NCBI GenBank assembly: GCA_002480565.1
Contig: DLCK01000058.1
Location: 7,070 to 71,069 of the forward strand
DNA length: 64,000 nt
Source: Phycisphaerales bacterium UBA7800
GTDB taxonomy: Bacteria > Planctomycetota > Phycisphaerae > Phycisphaerales > Phycisphaeraceae
Direction: 5' to 3'
A program made the position numbers and the translations under genes. The notes beneath the pieces were generated by a model. That model did not search any database. It had not been told where the DNA came from and saw only the letters and a program-made list of their open reading frames with translations. Every line of letters begins with the position of its first letter. Positions within the stretch are counted from its first letter, which is position 1. Of this stretch, positions 57,682 to 64,000 are shown one piece after another.

Positions 57682-60600
57682 GGCACGCCCATCGGTATTC
57701 CCAGCAGCACCGTCACCGGCAGTGATGCCCACCTTGTGGCTGACTTCACTAACTTCCCGTCCGATGGCAGCTATATCTACGAAATTACCGCGGAATCCTC
57801 CGGCGTTGATGCTACCGCTGTCACCGGTACGTTCAAGGTCGATGCGACCTATCCCACAGCCACGCTCACCGAGCCCAGCAATAACGCCACCGTCGATGGC
57901 GTGGTCCAGATTCAGGGCACCGCAGACGATGCAGCCAACTTCGACAAGGTGGTCATTACCTTCGATCCCGATGGTAGCGCGTCCAACTACGCCCCCGAAG
58001 AAATCTACTCAAGCATCAGTCCGACCATCGACCAACTGATCACTGTCCTCAACACCACTGTCTATCCGAACAATATTGAAAACGAAGCCCCTGCCGAATT
58101 GACCATGACGGTCTACGACAAGGCAGGCAACATCAGCACGACCACGCGATCGCTGATGATCGCCAACCCGGTACCCGACACCACGCAGCCTAGCATCACG
58201 CTAACCGCAACGCATGACGGTCAAACCGTTACGTCATCGTCTTCGCCACTAACTGGCACGTTGGATGTCAACGTCTCGGCCACCGACAACGAAGCGTTAG
58301 CCAAGATCGAATTGTTACTCGATGACACCGTCGTCGCTAGTACGGATATCGACGCGCAACCCGCAGGCAGTCTCGCCTATTCGCTTCAAACCTACTACAT
58401 GGCTGACGGCGTGCACGCCCTGGCTGCGCGCGTCACCGACGCATCAGGCAACGTGGCCACCCAGGATCTGACGTTCCTCTCGTCAAGCCCGATCTCCAAC
58501 TTCAAGGTCACACCTGATAAGATCACATCGACTTCAACGGACACCACGTTCACCTTCTCCGCCAACCTGTTGCAGGATGGTACGTGGACGTTGACCTTTA
58601 CGAGTGACACTTCCGGGGCGATACCCCCCGCTTCCATCACCGGCACGGGCAACGTCATCAGCGAAACCCTCGATGCGGGCGATCTCTCCGACGGACTTTA
58701 CACCGCGACACTCACCGTTGACGGCTTAACTGGCATCGCGCCCGCTGTGGACTTTGCGGTCGATCTGGTACAAACCAGCCCCATCGCATCCATCACCGGT
58801 CTGGCTGAAAACTCCGACGCAGAATACATCGACGAAGACGGCCAACCCACCGTTATCCGCGATGGTCTTTATCCACTCAAGGGCACGGCCGACGATGCCG
58901 ACCTTACCGACCCTGTGCTCTACAAAGTCGAACTCTACAACCCCAGCACCGGCGACTTCGTGGCCAATGTCTCACCCGCTGGCATGACGCGCGATGCCGA
59001 TGGCTACGTCACCGGTCGCGTGAACAGCTCCACTGGAAACCAATTCGGCGACCTGGACTTCACACTCACCCGCAACGGCATCTACGACCTGGTCCTCACC
59101 GTCCAATCCGGCGGCAAATACGCTTACGACTCGGCCCGCATCAGTCTCGAAAGCCAACTGAAAATCGGACAGTTCGGATTCAGTCAGCAGGACCTGGTCA
59201 TCCCCGTTTCCGGTCTGCCATTACCCGTGATCCGCACCTATAACAGTCTCAATGCTGATAAGTCCGGCGACTTCGGCCACGGTTGGACATACTCCATTGC
59301 CGACGTCGAACTGGAACACGACGAACCCTTCTCCATGCGAACCGGTGATATTTTTGCAGGCCGCAATGTCACCGTCACACTCCCCGATGGCAAGCGTACC
59401 ACCTTCCGCTTCGGCTTGCGTCGCATCGACCGCTGGGGCTTCCAATACATCGCGTATTACACTGCCGCTCCAGGTATCTACGCTTCGCTCGAACCCATTG
59501 GTGATGCCAGGTTCAACTTCCTTGGCGGTCTGCAAAACTGGAATGCTGGAACACAAACCAGCCCCGAACGCTTTGAATTCAAAGGCTACAATCTCACCAC
59601 TAAGGACGGCACCAAGTACGAAATCCTACGCGAAAACCTTGGTGGTCACTTTGTCTACTTCGGCTCTGTGGGCGAACCCTATGTCCAAGCTTACGGCAAG
59701 GCCTACCTCAACTCCATCACCGACCGCAACGGCAACAAGGTCGTCTTTCAACGTTCCAATACCTCCAGCGGTGGCCTGTCGCGCCTCGACCACTACAACG
59801 CCTCAGGCACCTTGACCAAATCCATCGTCTTTGAAAAAGACAGCCAAGGTCGCATCATTGCCATCCACGATCCCAATCATCTTGACGAAAACGGTGACGT
59901 GCTGCCGGACGCCAACGCGGCCTTCGTCTACGAGTACGATACCAACGATAATTTACAATATGTCCGTCAACTCACCGACGAAACCGACCCGGGAAATCCG
60001 GTCTATAGCACAACCGAATACATCTACGACAATCCTGCCTTCCCGCATCACATCACCGACATCGTCGATGCCCGTGGCGTCACGCCGCTCAAAACCATCT
60101 ACGATGACGCCGGTCGCATGATTGCCACCGAGGATGCCAACGGCAACCGCATCGAACTCACTCACGATCTCACCGGCAAGACCGAAACCGTCTTCGACCG
60201 CCAGGGCAATCCCACCCTCCACACCTACGACACCCATGGCAACGTCACTGCCACCACCAATGCCCTGGGACACACCGTCAGCTACACCTACGATTCGGTC
60301 GGCAACGAACTCACCGTCACCGACCCCCTGGGCAATGTCACCACCAGAACCTATTCAGGCACCAACGTCACTTCCATCACTGATCCCCTCGGCAACACCA
60401 CGCGATTCAGCTACGACGGGTACGGCAACCAAACGTCCGTCACCGATCCGCTGGGCAACAAAACCACCAGCAAATACGACAGCCATGGTAATCTCACCAG
60501 CACCACCGACAGCCTCGGCAACACCACAACCAACAATTACGATGCCGACGGCAATCTCGTCTCCACCGTCGATGCCGCTGGCAATACCAACGCGACGTTC

Positions 60601-63600
60601 GCTTATGCCCCCGGAAGCGGCAATCTCACTTCCGTTACCGATGCCTCCGGCGTCACCCGCAGTTTCACCTACGACTCCCAGGGCAACCAGACGCACACCA
60701 ACTTCATCTGGATCAATCCCGCTGGCAGCAACGACATCCGCACCATCACCACGCAGAGCATTTACGATAGTGCAAACCGTGTGATCCAATCCATCGATCC
60801 CGATGGCAACACTTCCTCCACCATCTACAACGAAATCGGTAAAGCCGCTTCGTCGACCGATGCGCTGGGACACACCAGTACCAGTACCTACGATGCTCGT
60901 GGCAATCTCATCGAATCCATTAGTCCGGGCGATCCGCAAACCTTCAGCCGCACCGTTTATGATGCCAACGGCCGGGCCGTGGTGACGATGGACTCGGCGC
61001 CCGTCGGTCTTCCGGATGGTTATCCCAATGGCTCGCGAACGATTTATGATGCTGCCGGTCGCGTGGTTCGCACTGAACGTTTGGCTGAAGTCAACATCAG
61101 TCTGACCACCGACAGTAATGGCCAACCCACCACGGTTTTGACGGGCTATGCTGCGGTGCTTTCGTCGAGTAAGACGGTTTACGATGCTGCCGGTCGTACG
61201 CTTGAATCCACTGGTCCCGATGGTCAAACCACGCGCTACGAGTATGACGATGCTGGTCGCCAGCTTGCTGTCACCGATGCACAGGGCAATCGCACCACGT
61301 TCACCTACGACGCTGCCGGTCGACAAACAATGGTCACTGATGCCCTGGGCCGCAAGACTAAATTTATCTACGATGCCCTGGGCCGCCGTACACAGACGGT
61401 TTACTCGGATGGAACCTTCACCAGCACGCAATACGACACCCTCGGTCGCCGCACGTCCGAAACCGATCAGGCAGGCAAAACCAAGTCCTTTGAATATGAC
61501 GATCTGGGTCGCTTGACCGCTGTGATTTTGCCAGCAGTCTACGATCCTGAATCTGGACTTCCGGGGGTTAGTCCACGTTACGAATACGAATACGACCTCT
61601 ACGGCAACCAATCGCTCATCCGCGATCCCAAACGCCGGGAAACCCGCTTCACCTACGACGAACGCAATCGCCAACTCACTCGGCAATTGCCCATGGGTCA
61701 AACCGAGTCGCGCGAGTATGACAGCCTCGGCCGCCAGTTCCGCATGACGGACTTTAAGGGACAAATCACCCAGTATGCCTATGACGGCTACGGGCGCACG
61801 ATCGCCAAACATCTCTTTGAAGCCGGGCGTGATCCAGATATTGACAACTCCACGCAGACCATCGATTACATCTACGATGACCGCGGCCAGCAAAGCCAAA
61901 TCGTCGAAGATCGTGGCACCACCGAGTTCTTCTACGATCCTGACATTCGGCTTGTGGGTCTTGCCACGCCCGAGGGGGTGACGAGTTACGAATTCGATGA
62001 AGTCACCGGCCGCAAGACTGCCGTCTTCTCTGCCAACACGCGCGTGGAGTATGCGTATGATACGCTGGGTCGCATGAGTACCGTTGCCACGACGATGCTC
62101 AATGGCGTGAATCTGACCGTGCCACAGACGACGACGTACCAGTACACGGCCGTCGGTTCGCGTGCCAGTCAGACCTTACCCAATGGCGTGACCACCGAGT
62201 ACACGTATGACGAGTTAAATCGTTTGGTCGACCTCGAACACTTTGATGATGGCGATAATTTGATTGCGCGGTATGCGTACTCCCTCGCTGCTGACGGTCG
62301 ACGCACCGCAGTCAACGAGCAACGTCGCGAAACCGACAACACGCTAAGCAACACGACGATCCAATACACCTACGACAACCTCAATCGCCTGGTGCAGGAA
62401 CATTCGACCAGCGACCTGCTCAACCAGAATCGCAACTTCACCACCAACTACGTCTACGACACCGTTGGCAATCGTCTGTCTAAAAATCAAACCCCCGGAA
62501 GCGGTGACGATGGCACAGTTCAGACCATCACCTATACCTACAATAATAACGATCTGCTCTTGACAGAGACCGCCACCGGCGACGAAAATTACAGTACCAC
62601 ATACGGCTATAATGCCAACGGCTCTTTGACAAGTAAATCCACCAGCGACGACAAACCCGAAGCAGTCGCCTATGGCTACAACCTGGAGCAACGTCTAAGC
62701 ACCGCCATCATCGCGCGCATCGAAGATGGTAAACAGGTCAACCTCACATCGAGTTACACCTACAACCAATCCGGCACGCGCGTCCGCAGTGACGAGTCGT
62801 ACTATCTCAACGAAGACACCAACACGACGGTCACCCAGGCCAAGGTCTACCTGCTCGACAGCTACAACCCCACCGGTTACGCCCAAGTCTTCGAACAACG
62901 CAACGGTGTCGGCGACCTGCAAATCGCCTACACCATCGGCGACGACGTGCTGACTCAAACCAGCGCCTCTGCAGGAACTTCCGGGGGCCAACACCTGCTC
63001 TACGACGGCCACGGCAGCACGCGCCTACTCACCGACAACACCGCCGCCATCGCATCAACCGCAAGATACGACTACGACGCCTACGGCATCGCCCTGAACT
63101 TCAACCCCGGTATCACCAACCAACCCCTAACGAATCTGCTCTACTCCGGCGAACAATTCGACCCCGGCCTCCAACAACAATATCTGCGGGCAAGATATTA
63201 CGACCAGTCAATCGGCAGGTTCAACCGGCTCGACCCATTCGAAGGCTTATTAGACGAACCACAGTCATTGCATAAATATACATATACTCACTGTGATCCG
63301 GTCAACGGCACAGACCCAAGCGGTTTGATTGATTTAAATATTTGGAGTCTGTTGACTGCAGTTGGAATTCTAGGAACACTTGGAGGTATTTACCTTGTTG
63401 GAATGAATGTTGTAAATCATCTCAAAAAATTAGAGGTTATTGACGACATTAAACTCATACTCCGGCAAAGTAATCTTGATGCAAGTATTATCGCCACAAT
63501 GGATCGTCAAGCGTCTCAGCTTGGCTTAAAAGTGCTAGGCAGTCTAATTGACCTTTTGGGTGATGCTGCACAAGACTTCTTTTTCTCAACAATAATGGGA

Positions 63601-64000
63601 GCAGTATTTGCCGGAGGTTTTATAGCTCTTCTTGGCGGCCTCCCCAAAATCGTAAAATTTATAAACATTGGGATTAAGAATTTTAGAAAATATCGGGCAT
63701 TAATACGTCAAGTACCGCATGGCCTTACCAGAACGCAATTTCGACAAGCGTCTAAACTAATACGCGAAGGTGTTAGCGAAATTAGCGATGACATAATAGT
63801 GCATGGCAGCAGAGTTCACGGCGACATCAAGCCCGCAAGCCACCCAGAATATCCTAGCGATATCGATTTTGCGGTATTAGTTGATTCGGACAAATTCGAT
63901 TCTCTCATCGATGCTGCCGGACTTCTAAAAAAATCCAACAAACATAAAAAAGAACTTGAGCATGCAGTCAGAGTAAGAAAACTGAACCACTACCGGCTGA
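57682..64000 (+). CDS. RHS polymorphic-toxin-like protein, C-terminal segment (open at the right edge)
   Basis: This frame continues that of the preceding segment after its single TAG, with no stop over 2,106 codons. It starts with Ig-like domains (ATLTEPSNNATVDGVVQIQ; 57840-58480), then the RHS N-terminal part FSQQDLVIPVSGLPLPVIRTY (about 59170). YD repeats run from about 59930 to 62700 (YDAAGR, YDSLGR and similar). The RHS-associated core is at about 62990-63327 (LLYDGHGSTRLLTD, YLRARYYDQSIGRF, then DPSGL). After DPSGL the sequence is A+T rich, with hydrophobic segments and a nucleotidyltransferase-like motif (HGSRVHGD at about 63802, SDIDFAVLVD at 63856). RHS cores encapsulate a C-terminal toxin and cut it off after DPxGL. 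The remaining toxin and the immunity gene lie beyond the window. Confidence 0.8.

Noticed and set aside
60355..61899. A 514-codon minus-strand frame opposite the RHS repeats
   Set aside because: The plus frame has clear YD-repeat homology over the same bases; the antisense product resembles no family.

Overview
The window looks like chromosomal DNA of a planctomycete, probably of class Phycisphaerae. This is inferred from a Minf_1886-family protein typical of the PVC group, STN-like secreted proteins, an exported LysM lipoprotein, very long surface proteins and moderate G+C; no taxonomic marker is complete enough to name a genus.

The left 25 kb (1-24930) is ordinary chromosome with short mixed-strand transcription units. 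In order: a FIST sensory protein (cut by the left edge), a Gfo/Idh/MocA oxidoreductase, CheV, a YhhQ-type queuosine-precursor transporter, a Minf_1886 protein and an AI-2E family permease. Next come three small secreted STN-like or leader ORFs, two membrane proteins, an SNase-like nuclease, a cupin, UvrA, ribosomal protein bS18, a Nif3-family protein, a coiled-coil protein, PurN, GluQRS, a DUF192 lipoprotein, a SpoIIE/RsbU-type phosphatase, Aat, a LysM lipoprotein, a GntR-type regulator, a YecH-like protein and tRNA-Ser(GGA).

Directly right of tRNA-Ser (about 25000-26500) is a decayed phage-like fragment: a ParB-like protein fused out of frame to a DUF5681-like tail, followed by the N-terminus of a terminase large subunit. 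It is followed by about 800 bp with no convincing gene.

The right 37 kb (27330-64000) is one co-directional block coding for giant exported proteins: a small DUF5658-like membrane protein; a 3,055-residue protein (FG-GAP, Ig-like, LamG-like, squalene-cyclase/prenyltransferase-like toroid, nine CARDB repeats); a roughly 5,430-residue protein (jelly-roll/LamG, propeller-like, HYR, 24 PKD-type repeats, 8 more HYR repeats, SdrD-B, fibro-slime, SdrD-B, PD40/TolB-like propeller); a 287-residue exported jelly-roll protein; and a protein of at least 3,236 codons with a degenerate transglutaminase-like domain, Ig-like domains, YD/RHS repeats, the RHS-associated core and an A+T-rich variable tip. The tip begins a nucleotidyltransferase-fold domain and runs off the window. 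I read this as a polymorphic-toxin (RHS) locus with giant surface adhesins.

Two of the giant reading frames are broken in the sequence as given. A short out-of-frame island at about 40872-41036 interrupts the second giant gene, and a single in-frame TAG at 57679 splits the RHS gene. Whether these are sequencing errors, recent inactivation or something regulated is the main open question.
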